This document shows, piece by piece, positions 1 through 13,600 of a DNA stretch of 64,000 nt. This stretch comes from Wurfbainia villosa (taxonomy: Eukaryota > Streptophyta > Magnoliopsida > Zingiberales > Zingiberaceae): assembly GCA_025175895.1 (NCBI GenBank), contig CM045989.1:135669272-135733271 (forward strand), read 5' to 3'. The position numbers and the translations under genes are program-made. The stretch's first letter is position 1. Each line of letters begins with the position of its first letter. The notes under the pieces were generated by a model. It saw nothing but the letters and a program-made list of their open reading frames with translations. It did no database searches and was not told where the DNA came from.

Positions 1-45
1 ATTCGACTTTCGCATAAAAGTAAAACATGTGTTTGTTCGCGATAC

Positions 46-3000
46 TTGTTTAATATTTCGATGAACAATATCACTGGGCCGCTGCTGCCCCTCGACACAT
101 TTGCCATTTGTTGGGCAGCATTTGCAATTCTCAAGGCTCGCTTTAAGCAAAGGAGAACCCTGAAATAGAAAGCCGCAAAAGGATCGAAATATCATTCAAT
201 AAAATATGAAGAACTAGAAGGAACTGCTAAGAAATAACCATTATTACTAAACAATCAGTGCTTACGTCAGACCCTAGATTTCATAATATTATCTAACAGC
301 ATCTTATGTTTTAATGAAAATGAAAAATATGAGTAGAAGAGGAACTTGTATCTTCTAAAGTTCCTACTTACAATATTAGAATTTTCTCATAAAAAGATAT
401 AAAAGTTCAAACAAAATCCCATCAGGTCTGAACACTTGAGAAGTCAGTTTCCAATGGTACTCTAAAATCACCAAATTGAGGAGAGATGCAAAAAAATTGA
501 CCTAGGCTTTAAAAATGGTGAATTTTCCACACAAACCAATAACGCATCAATACTAATAATGGTGGTTTGGTTCATAGTTATTTTATTTTCTATAAATTTC
601 CATGGAATAAGTATTCCTATATTGGAACACTAAGTCCAATGGAATTGTGATGATTATTCTAGAAATAACTATCCCTCCTCTTTTTCATATCCCAAATAAT
701 AGCTATTATTATTATTCTATTCGATATGTATTATGAACAACTAAAGGAAGAGAGTGGAGCCAATTGGGCCAAAGAAAGCAGGGTGGACCAAGTTGAGAGG
801 GTGGAGCTAAGCAAGTTGAGCAAGCCTATAAAATTCGCCGTGAACCCTATTCCGTGTCAGTTACTTGTAATTTTCTAAAAACCAAATATAGGAGGAATTC
901 AAATGAAGGATCTATTGTATTCCAAAAACCAATTAAAAAATACATATTCATATTCAATTCCATTCCTTAAGAAATAATTATCCTATTCGTTACTCAATTC
1001 CTGTGGACAAAATGCACCATAAATCTACTGGTAAAAACCAAAAAAAAGGGGAAACAGCCACTAGAATGTTTCTATCTCAAATTACTGAAGACAACTAATG
1101 AACAGCCACTAGAATGTTTCTATCTCAAGTTACCGAAGACAACTAATGAAAAAAAAAAATTAGACAGTCTATATGAAGAGCTAAAAAATACGTCATCGAA
1201 CAACATACTCAAGAAACCATCCATAGTTTCGACAACAAAACTCAACTGTGCAAATTTAAGCTAACCATTTGGTGTCACAGAATTTGACCTAATAAAACTG
1301 ATAACCATGGCAAACAAACTTATTTATGCATGGGCTGACATTTTTCTCCCCTTAGGTATATGATGTGAATGGTCGGGGGGGGCTTAAAACGAGGGATTAG
1401 AGTCAGTAAAGAAATGACACTTGGCCCTAGAATTTGGGTGTGAAATACACAACCACCATTTTTTGGAGCAGCCAAAACCTAATAACTATGACAGAAAACA
1501 AATATTATTCACCTTTCTCCATCTTTAATTCCATCCTGATCATCGACCCAGAATAAATGAGAACATGCATAAACTGCTCTGCATTGATCAGGCTTCTTCA
1601 AAAGTTTTGCTGAATACTGCAGAGAAGAAAAATGTTGATCAACAGTGCTTAGTCTATCACAAGTTAAAACAAAAGAGGGAAGCAACAACAACTCGTGCGG
1701 GGATAAATAAAATCATACCCCTGTGGCCTTATGTGTAAGAGTATCTCGGTTCTCAACTCCAAATACATTCATCCGCTGAAGAGTTCCAATAATTAAGTGA
1801 ATTGCGGTGACTTGTGCTTTTGAGTCCTGCCAAAAATAATGATATCAAGGATTCAAGGTACCATCAAATTGAAATATGAGGCATCAAGTATTTATGGAAC
1901 TTTACTAGCCGAGGAATGGTACAGATTCATTCAACTTAAAGACCAAGCAAAGACATGGCTTCAATGTAGTTTACTCACTGCAACCTCCTCTTCATACAAA
2001 ACAAATGCTTGAGTGAAGAATTCATAAGCAATAGGTTCCAGATCACAATCATTGGCGGCCTGAGTTAGTTAAACATTAATGAGAAATAACGTCCAAGCAC
2101 TAATGGAAACAATTTTAGCACTAAGCAATTATGTACCTCTGCGCACTGTAGGTATAGCCTTAGAGCAAACTCTGGTGAAGGAACAGATAACAAATCCTCA
2201 ATAGTCTGAAATGGATTATAGAATTAAAAGACAATGGGGACTGAAGGAACTGGTACAATCAACAAGGAAAATCACTTTAAAAAATAGTAGCTAATGATAT
2301 TTATAGATCTCTATATTTGACATAATTAACTTTAACAATACTCTAATCATATACACGTTTACTATACCCTTTCTGAATGATTTTATTTGTTATCAGTTGA
2401 GCCAGCTCCTTATGGCATTTAGATAGAATTCCTTCTCTTTAAGCCGAAAGAAATAGTTCAAAATCACTTAGTAGAGTAAGTAGAGATCTAAAGTACAAGG
2501 TACCATCAACTTGGCCTTCCTGAAGAAAGATACTATATTTCCTTATTGTGGATTATATTTAATGTCACTTAGCAGCTTGGATGAGAATTTACTATCCTTC
2601 TATAGAACCTTCTTGATGCAGGAATAGATCAAATAAAAATCAATTGCAGCCACTCAGCTTTAGGTCAGCTCAACACTAGGATCTCCAAGAATTGATTCAA
2701 GCAAGTTAAAAGATTTCCACTTGCTTTTAGTTTATTTGGAGAGGAGATGAAGATCCACAAACAGAAAAAAAAAAATCCAAAAGAACAATCACCTTTTTAT
2801 TTTGTTTAAAGATTCTTCAAATATGTTGTTTCAGTAGAAAAGTTGTAAGCTTACGTGCAACTATGGTTCATGGAACATGTTTATGTTATTATTGATTTGT
2901 TTGGTGTTATGACATCATAATAATGGGGTTCAGTTAGCTTCCTTTTCCCAACCAAAATGTGTTGAGTTCTTTTTCAACTCAAGCTCACCTGCATTTGTTA

Positions 3001-6000
3001 AAAAAAAGATCTGGGAAAGTTGGAAGGGGGCAAATTTAAGTCGAACAAATTCCCCTAATCATATGAATCTATCAGGTTAGCTGCTCATGGATCAAATAAT
3101 TATTAATAGCTGATGAATACACTTAAGTTGAATTACCAAAAAATCAGTTGGTTCAAGTCAAAGGCAAACCTAAAACCAAAAAACTAAGAAGCAAATTCAA
3201 AAAGAATTCAATACTTGGAACAGACTAGAGATCTCCAGACAAACTTGGGTCACCTATGTAATGTTTTCCAGTAGACAGGTTCTAATCCCCTTCATGAAAA
3301 TAGTTCATCTTAATATATTGAATACTTAAATTAATTCTCAAAGTCCGCAACAAAGAAAACAAAAAAACCTGATGTAGAATTTGAAAAATTTTCTTTGGTG
3401 TTGCAGAGACTTCTTCTCCAACAGGCTCTCCATCTTGACCTTGTAACTGTCTAACCAACTGTAGAACACAGAAAAATAAAAGTTTTAACAAACATTAATA
3501 ATATCTCTTGGAGTGCAACTTCTTTCCTTGAGATAAAATTGCAATAAAATCCAACCTAAACAACAAAATCAAGTTCTAGGTGACAGAATAAGTACAAGGC
3601 AGTTAAACATGTAAAGAATATAGCTCAGTTTGCTTTCCAACATAGAAAAGAACAAATTTTTGGCAATAAGAATGAATTCCTGCAAGGTCGGGCAGTTTAA
3701 AATGACAAACACTGGTTCATGCACATCTAAGAAGAGATAAAAAAAAAGAAAGCACACAAGCTAACTCAAAAGGTGAGGCAACACTATAGTCAAAGAGATT
3801 GAATAGTAACACTTTCATGAAGAAAAACCTCCCTCTCAACTCAAGACCCTTGATAGATGGTATAAGTTACCAGATTTAGATTCTTGGTTGACCTGCCACA
3901 GATTGAAACAAAGCAACCTAAAGCAATTGTAAAATAGGCAGTTTACTATTTCCAATTTCCTGTAATACTTCTTTTAGGCAATGACACTGAGCCAATGTTT
4001 CACTAAGATGATAAAATAATTACCAAGGACCTATATCTAATGATGCAAGTATGCCTTTCATACATCGCACAGTTTAAAGCTAAGATTCAGCCTAAAGTCA
4101 ATCCAATATCCACATAGGCAACATATGTTTCTTGAATGGTACCTTGTCACCTAGGTTGACATGGCCGAGCGGTCATAGGAGCACAACAATCCTTGTTGAC
4201 AACCTTCCTCATTGGGAAGAATCATACTTTTTAAGAGTAATACAAGTAGCATGCTGAGGAAGGCATTGACGAAAATGATAGATAATCCCTCCGACACTTC
4301 ATAATGTCTATAATTTTCTGCGTTCAAAATGGATGCTTCTGTCATTCTGTCCAAGCTCCTAAATATGCCTCTTGCTTGTCCATCTACCACATGAACACAG
4401 AACTTAGCCATATACATTGAGGGAAAGGTATTCTAAAGATGAAGTTCCTTGATATGATTCAACAACTTAGAAACATAAGGTGTTCGTGCTAATCAAGTTA
4501 TGGTAGTCTTCTTGTATGAAAGTCTAAGGACACTAGGGACACTATAAATTTTGCAGGGATACCATGTAAAAAAGTAATGAAGCAGTGTTCATCGGAAGGC
4601 AATTATCATCCTATTTTATCTTATGGAACAATATATGTTGTCCATGCTTATGCAAAATCCATATTAACCTTACCATGATCACAATTAAGTGTAGAGAGCA
4701 CTCAATGAAGTAATAGCCATATAGATCAAGTCGCCATGAAAAAAAAAAGCATACTCTTGAACTATTGAACTATATAAGAAGCAATTATGCAGTTATATCT
4801 ACAAAATTGAAAATTGTGTTTATTAAAAGAAAAAAAAAAGGTTTCCTGCAACTAAACAATTTGCAATGGCATACAATATTTAATACAAACCTTAAGAGCA
4901 GAGAAAATTAGGGAAGGTACAGTAAAAGGTAGGCGTCTGGGACCGCCAAGAATAATGTACTTCCTTACAGTATATATGATCTGAAAAAACATTGTGTAGT
5001 TCAGTTGCAATTAGACCAGTAGGTAAGACAATTCTATAGGCAAAAAACATGGAATGAGAAAATTCATTGATATAGAACTAACAATCTGTGCCAATAATAT
5101 AGCATATAATCAGCACAACAAGTTCTGCCATCCAAAATTTTTCATTACAAAGCTAAGTGCTATATGCATGCAACAAGTTCTTAGGAAAAATTGAACAAGT
5201 AGCAGTAACTGGGAAGATTAGCAAATAAGATTCTATGCAAATGGGTTCTCAAAATTTTCACCGTATATGAAGCTCTATGAAATTGCTAATATCATACGGT
5301 ATTAGGCGGAAAACGGTAGTCAAAGGTTCAGGCATCACTATATTAACACTAATCCACCTTATTGTTATAGACTGAAATCAGAAAGCTTCAGTAAATTCCA
5401 CCAACTTTGAAAATTAAATTGAACATTCTTATTAACTAGCACCATAAATGACAAAGCCTGACTTCATATAGCACGTATCTAAGTTGTGGACAATTTGCAT
5501 TTTCTTTACCATATCCTCTGTAGATTTGTTTAATAGCCGACCCCATTTAGTGGGATAAGACTTTGTTGTTGTTGTTATATCCTCTGTAGATTTGTTACTG
5601 CTCCTAGTATCTGTGATTTCTCTATGAAGATCTAGAATACAATATGGTCCTTTACAATAGTTTTTCAATTTTACAGAAAAAAAAAAGATGAAACAGAGTC
5701 CACAAAAAGAATGATGGAAGAAACAAAAACTTAAGTAGTTCAAATAACCAAGCAGTTGTCAATGAACATAAAATATACTTGTCATAATGCATAACTTCAC
5801 TAAATCTACCTTCAACATCTCCTCCGGGTCATTATTATGCAACATGTGAATAAGACGTGCAACAGAATTTTGCTCCTCCTTGAAATCCTCTTCATCAATC
5901 TACATTCAAAAGAAAGAGGTAGAAAAAAGAAATTAGCTTGCTAGCAGTAAATATAATAGTTATATTGCAGGGAGGGGCAGAAATTTTGTCTCCAGTAATC

Positions 6001-7618
6001 CACTTAAGTTATAGAAGAATTCCTGAACCCAAGATATCAGAATAACAAGTTCTTCTTTACGCAAAATAAAAAAACCACTTAGAATAGTGAAACAGATTAT
6101 ATTTGTCGAGAAATGTAAATGGTATGGAGATCATATTCATTGCAAAAAATAAAACAAATATAATCATGCTTTGTCTTTGACTGGCCAAGATTTTTTTGAA
6201 AAAAACTTACACATTATACAGAAACTTTATCTGACTGGAAAAAAATTATCCAACATAAATACCTCATCGTCTTCGGTTCCCTCAACATCTTTCATAAGCC
6301 CTTTTATCAATTCAAATAAAGCCTCAACCTAGAAATACCAAAAGATTTTTCAGTTTAAACAAAACCATTCAAATTTAGAATTCAAACCTAAATAGAAGGT
6401 CTACTTTATCTGCAGTTGATATGCAGGTTGTGTTCTTCATGATGCTTTGTATGATAACAACAGCCATGACTTTTTTGGTCCCATTGTCTAAGTGATCCAT
6501 GACTCGGGGATAGTTGGGAAGCTTCAAGGCTGTAACAATGTCATTGTACTTTTCCAGTGGAGCACTCAAAAGTGCAACAATTTGTTTAGTTGCTTTGCTA
6601 TCCTCAAGCTTAGCTTTTCCTGGAAGTTTCTTGACACAAGCCCCCTGCAGAAATAGAAAAATGAAAATTTATTATCGATAATTGGTATTCAAAAGCAGAG
6701 TGATCATAAAGCTTTTATTAAGTTCTATGTGCCAAATGAAACTTAAAGTAGCTAATTTTTTTAGGAACTATATTTAGTTCATTCGGATAGAATAAAATTT
6801 GATTTTACTTCAAAAAATTCAGTAAAAAAAAAGAAAACATGAATACCCTGTAAATCAACAATAAAGATTTATTTTGATAAAATATGGACATCAGATCTTA
6901 TAGTTAGAACGAATAGATCATACCAATACTTGATCCACATAGTCAAGCCGATCGGGATGCACACGGAGAGTAAATGTGAGAAGGGATACATAGAGAGTAA
7001 TTACTCCAACGATAGGCATGTCAACCTGTGCTTCTATTACCTATAAAATTGTAGTATCTCAGAATATTGTATGCAGATAGATCACAACAAATTAAGTTCA
7101 CATAATTTGACTTATCAAATCAATGTGAGGATAAACAAATATAAAGTATACAAATGAGACAAAAGAGAAACAGTGGAAACAAAATTGCAAGGGTCTAGAA
7201 ATGCCAAAATGGTAAAACTGCATTTGAGCATATGATTTTCCCCCTATAAAGAGACTAAAATCAAGAGTATAATATTTTTTCTAATCAAAGAAAAAACAAG
7301 CGAGATTATCATTTATAATCACAAATTCATATACATACTATATTTTATATAATGCATAGCTATGGCCTCTACTCCTATCAAAAAGGTATAAAAAATGGCT
7401 CAAAGTGCACCTTTTCTTAACCAGAATTTCAGGTATAAAGGAATCAGTTATTTGAAAAACATTTGTGGTAAATATGGTACTAAATAGGAATGACAAGTTG
7501 CCCTGTCCCGACCAAGATTCATCCTGCTCCAATTAAGGTCGTCTTCCCCTATCTCAATATGCAAGTGATTCAAGGATGCAATACCAAATAGCCAAAACAT
7601 GTGGGGCAGGGCAGGTCC

Positions 7619-7656
<38 letters not shown>

Positions 7657-10600
7657 AGCCTTATCCCACTAGGTGGGGTCGGCTATATGGATCCTTCTAC
7701 GCCATTGAACTTTGTCCCCTACTATATCATCATCAATATTTAAATAAATTTTATCTTGTTTTATTGTTGCTAACCAAGTCTTTTTTGGTCTTCCTCTTCC
7801 TCGTTTGATGTGTATATTTGGTATCGTTTCACATCGCTTAATTGGAGCATTTATTGGCCATCTAAGTACATGTCCATACCACCTTAAACGTGTCTCTCGA
7901 AGCTTTCCTTCAATAGGGCAAGTATGGAATGAATTTTTTTTACCATGTCCTACCCTGCATATATTTTAGTTTAAAAAAATCATATGTATTTTATACAAAT
8001 TTCTTTGCCCTGCATCGAAATTTAGGGAACTCCAATACTATGCCCACAGGAATCAATCAACTGCAACAATATACTAATTGTGAAGAATATACCTCAAGTT
8101 CCTTCATAACTTTAATTTTTTCACAATATTAAGATATTCGTGCATAATTTTGCCATTTAGATTGACAAAGATTGAAAGCTCAAAATTTGAATGATGAAAA
8201 CTTGATATTTGACTCGTGAATATGATTTATTTAGGAACTTGAATGTTGAAATAAATATACTTTTGGGCTATAATGATGGCAATAGAGGAGAGTTGGGCAG
8301 AGATGAGATTTAACTTCCCACTCCTACTATGCTTTTTATGTCCCTGGCTCCCCTATAACTGCTTGTTGTGCAAGGCAAATCGATTAGGGGCAAAAACTAA
8401 GGCACAACCAAAGCAATTAAACTTATATTTCATTATATTTAATATGAAGTGGATGGTGCAAACAGTACCCAACCAAATTATTTTTTTACTCCCTTAAACC
8501 ATTATAAGGGTTTATCATTATTTTTTTAAAAAAATCAATTTTCTTTAGCATCTTGCCCCTTAAGAGAAATGTTAATGTAATTTGTCCTCCTGAACTCATA
8601 ATCCTATGCCCTCCACTGAACGGGGGCAAAGAGAGGTGAGGCATAAAATCCTTGTTTCATCCCTGCCCATCTAAATAATGGGGCAGGGCGGGGCAACCAG
8701 AAAACAAGTTTGTTAATGCAAGTCCCCATGTCATTTCCACCAATAACAACAAATAAATTCATTTTTAGTAGAAATCATTAAGTTTTTAGGAGGCTATGCC
8801 TATGAATATATTACAAATGAAGTTAACAAAGCATGTTACAATCATATAAGAAGTCCTGAAAGATTTAGTGGGGTAAAATGAATTCCTGAAATTAGTGTAA
8901 GTCCACATCATACAAGAATTTTGTTAACTCAGCATGTCTAATGAGAGGATAAATCCAGACAACATAGAACTTACAAGTCACACAAGATATACAAATAGTC
9001 TAAAGATGTATATCATGAACTACCTTTCCAATTGCATTACTCAGTTTGCCAAAAGCTTCTACTTGCAAGAATTCTGGTAATACCTGCAGCATTTATGAAT
9101 GAGACATAATTATCTTCTTTTCCTAATTCAGCGAGATCGAGTCAAGAAACTCACTTCTGTGCTGGATGTAGCATAATTTGATAGCCTATCCATAAGTTGA
9201 GATAGAACAGTTTTGATATCAACTGATGGCTGCATAAAAATAGGAAAGAATTTAGGCATCCAAAAATCCCAACAAAGAGTTACTAAGACAAATTTGACAC
9301 ATGAAAGAATTACAGAAGACTTCTATGACCTTTTCAATTATGGTGTAAAATTTCAAATCATGCTGGAGTTTCGGTCATGACCAAAACAATATGGTTTCTG
9401 TATCGTATCATATTGTGCCAATAAAATTTCGATACTTTTTTAAATATAAAATATATTAATTTAAAAAATATTATTATCAATATTTGATTGCTATAAATAC
9501 TTACTATTAGATTAAACTAATATTTTAAAATTTAGGACTGAATAAAAGTCAATTTAGGGGCAACTAAAGTCAAAACATGATGATTACTATCGAATGGGTT
9601 TAAATTAATTAAACTAAATTTATATGTATCATAATTTAATTCAAATCAAAGTAATATTTATGAATCATATTATATTTATTTTTATTATCTTTTCTATCAA
9701 TCTACCTCTTCTATTTTTAGTATTCTTAAAAAGGTAATTTTCTTTTAAGAGCTTTTTTTAAACTTTTGTATTTGTCCATTTAAAAGGTGAATGGAGAAAA
9801 ATTAATATTTTAAAAAAAATCCCAAAGAAAGGAATAAAAAAAATAAATTAATGAAGGAAGAAAAAGAAAGAATTATGAGGGAAAAATCACAGTATAAAAA
9901 AATAAAAAGAAAAAATAAAGAAAAAAATAGGAAGAAAAACTAGATCTCGTGCAACTGGAGGCCTCCATGGGGCTTCCACGAGACCTTGCGCTACTGCAAT
10001 GCCTTCGAGAGGCCTTGCCTGGTCGTGGGACCTCGCCTCCCGCGAGCGCACTCACGGTGTCGATGTCCCATCCTATGCTGGTTAGTGGGTAGAATGAGAA
10101 ATTTCACCCGTGCCAATTAGTACAATACGATTTTTTAAACCATGTTTTCAATCGCTATCCCCTTTGCTAATATTCTCAAAATGAAGGTAACCAGAAACAA
10201 CTTATCCAACATTTGGCATGCTAATTATTTAGGATAATAAAATCATGCTCAAAATTGGGTTTGGAAGATACAAGAAAAGAGTACACTAGAGCACTAGCTA
10301 TTGTTTTTTATTTTGACAATACTAGGCTACTAGAAATGAGGCTGATATCATTCTCGCAGTATGGTTGGACTTAATTCCTTTTGTCGCAGAGTGATCTTGT
10401 CTACAAATATACTAACAGTAAGTTCACTTCTCCCCAAATATAATTAGATTAGGGCAGTCTAATGCATAAAACTCCCACCAATGTAGAGTATGAAGTCAGC
10501 AAGACATGATAAAGAATAAAATCTTCACACTAGGCAACAAACTACATAGGGCATTAGACCTTGAGATAAAGACCAATGTTTTAAGTCAAGTTAATGTACA

Positions 10601-13600
10601 CAAAAGCAAAAAGGGTGACACAAAGCACCATCTCCTTCTACAATTACTCAAATGCTTCAAGAACTTTTTAACTTGATCAATAGTAGTCAAAAACAGCTCG
10701 AGAATAGCAGACTAGATTAGAACCATGAAGAGATGATTAAACAACCATATTAAACTCTTGCTTATTAAGAGGGAATTTGTTATCCTACTCTAAATGAATT
10801 CAGGATGTATGCTAGTTGTGGCATGCCGAAGTTATATAACAAATATAAGTATTCTATAATTCTTAGAAAAAACTACTTCTACCTGAAGCTGGGGAAATGC
10901 ACTCAACAATGTTTCAAGTGTCTGCAAGTGATATTCATCTGGAAAGACTTGAATTACACAATCCATCAGATAATGTTGAGCTAGATCATCCTTACAATTG
11001 ACAACCTGTTAGCCAATACCCTTCAAAAAATGTTAGGTACTAAGATGTAAACCCTACAGAGGTACCAATTGTTGATGAGTAATAATTACTGACTTGCTCC
11101 AGTATTCTAGGAAGAACAGTTTCTTTATACACATCAAGATCAACACCCTCAATCTGGCTGAGAACATGAAGATTTTTGCCAACCTATAAAAAATAGAAAA
11201 GAAAACATGAAGCCATCAAACTATATTGATTGAGAAGAAACTAATTCCAGGGTGTTGGTATTACAAGATCACGGAGTTGACTCCTTTCCTTTTCTCGTTT
11301 ATCCTTTTCCCTGGTCAGCCCCTGCAGGCCAGAAAGTCCAATTTCTAATCTCAGAGAGTGATTGCTTAACAGTTTAATAATCACTATAGTACCAGCATGG
11401 CTTACTAATGCCATGGTCTACAACATGCATGTGTTCGGGTGTCATACATAAACAACAGCATGTCATATATGGCATCTTTTTTAACCAACCTGGTGTTGCA
11501 TTCGAACCCAGAGTTTGTTCATTTCAGTGAAGTTCTGAAGCACAAATTCAATAGCATCATTAACTGTCTCAGCATCCCTAAATAAAAGAATACAAGATAA
11601 AAAAAATTAAGTGATGGTGGAATAAACAGCTAAGAACCAATTAAGAAAGCCACTGATTTGTTTTCTATAAGTGCAATATCTGGATCATTCGAGAGATATA
11701 CAGAAGTTTGTTGTGAAAAAAAATGACGTTCTACATTTAAAATGTTCATTAGATCAAGTGACAAGGTGTTTTCCAAGTTGATAATTAGTTATCACAGAAT
11801 TAAAGAAGTCACAACTCCAGTGAATATACATTCTTCTCAATATCATATGCAAACGAAACATACTCCACTAGCAATGAGAATTATAGATACACTCAGAAAC
11901 AAGTTAATACTAGATTTCAAGTCGAAAACTATAAGCAAACTCTACAAGAAATATCCTTAGCATAAGGCATGAATACCCTTAGCATACAAGAGAAGTAACC
12001 TTGGGACTTTGAATGACAGAGAGATTCAAACAAGGGCAAAAGTTATTGTTTTGCAAACTGGAGTAAGTAGTAAAAAAAAATCTCTGTTTAAACATCAAAA
12101 CCAAAGAAATTGAAGATCAAAACTGTCGAAATCTTTAATATTCCCCTTCATGTGTGAGTGAGCAAAGCTGACACATCAATTCATGAGAATTACTTTTATT
12201 CAGGCAAGATTGGAACCCTAAACTTCTTTCTGTTTGACATGATAAGCTGGATTTTGCCCTAACCACTTGCACTGGTCTGAGTGGTGAGCCAATCAACTTT
12301 AAAAAGAACTATAAACAACTCTAACACTGGATGTCTTTGTATCAGACTGTGCTAACTGGTAGCCACTAGTTGAATTCATTTTGAAAATTTTCAATAACTA
12401 GAGACCATCTTGTGTCACCACCTAATCTTTAAAATAATGTTTCATTATTACAAAGGAAAACTAATCTTATTATGGTTAACAGTACCCTTTTGTCATTGAG
12501 GTCTAATTCTAATAATGTTTCTAGCATAATCTCTGAGGTATACTACAGAATATGTTTTTAAATCATAGATGTACCTAGACTTATCATATCTAGAGACTTG
12601 GGGATGTAGGAATCACTGTTTTAATAAGCAGTCACTTTTATACTTATGGCATAAGGGACAGTCATATTGCATGTGAGTTTGGCTCGTTAGATGATCAGGT
12701 ATTTTAAAACTATGCCACCTATTACGAGTAGTGGAAGCATAAGGATTACACAAGCATAATCAATCTTCTATCATGTTAAGAAGAAGCATATTTTATATAT
12801 CTTATGACAAAGGAAGAGTGGCGAGAGGATAAAAATATTTACTCAATGTCAGAATTATGACACTACATTTAAGCCCCTTACATAAAATTTTACAAACCAA
12901 TTGTACCACTACTAAAAATTTGGACAAAGTAGGCTAACTCCAATTTAAAACTCAGGAAAAAATACACCATTTTAATAAATAAATAAAACCAATCATTATA
13001 TAAAACAAAGCAATATTAGCCCACATCTTGAAACAGATCATTTTGCTTAAACCACTTAAGTTTATTTTGCATCAATTCAAGATTAATTAAGGAAGTTTAT
13101 GGATATAAAGGTACCATTTTGTAAATACATGCAACCAGACAAACAAAAAACAATAATAACTGTATCAAACACAAATAATTTATCGCTTATTGTGCATATT
13201 CTTACCCTTCATACTCCGATCCAATATCAGGCAACTTATCCCTGCTAATTTGACAAAGATAACTTCTCAAAAAAAGTCCACGAACAGGATGCTGGATACC
13301 ACGGCACATTTCTACCAGATCCTTAAGAACATCTTTGGCAGGAGCCTCTTTTGATTTGATATAGACAGATCCCACTGTGCATAGGAGATACCTGATCAAT
13401 TGACAATCTTCACTTCATACATGTGAATGAGATAATATATGCAAACCATTATTCCAATGATTAACTAGCAAAAAATTAGATGTTGAAAGCACTGAGCATT
13501 GGAGGTGAAAAGAATGAACTAGACAAAAAAAAATTCAGTAAACAATGTCAATCAATGGACATAATTGTGCTCTGCAAAAAACAATTTCAACTTTCAAGTT

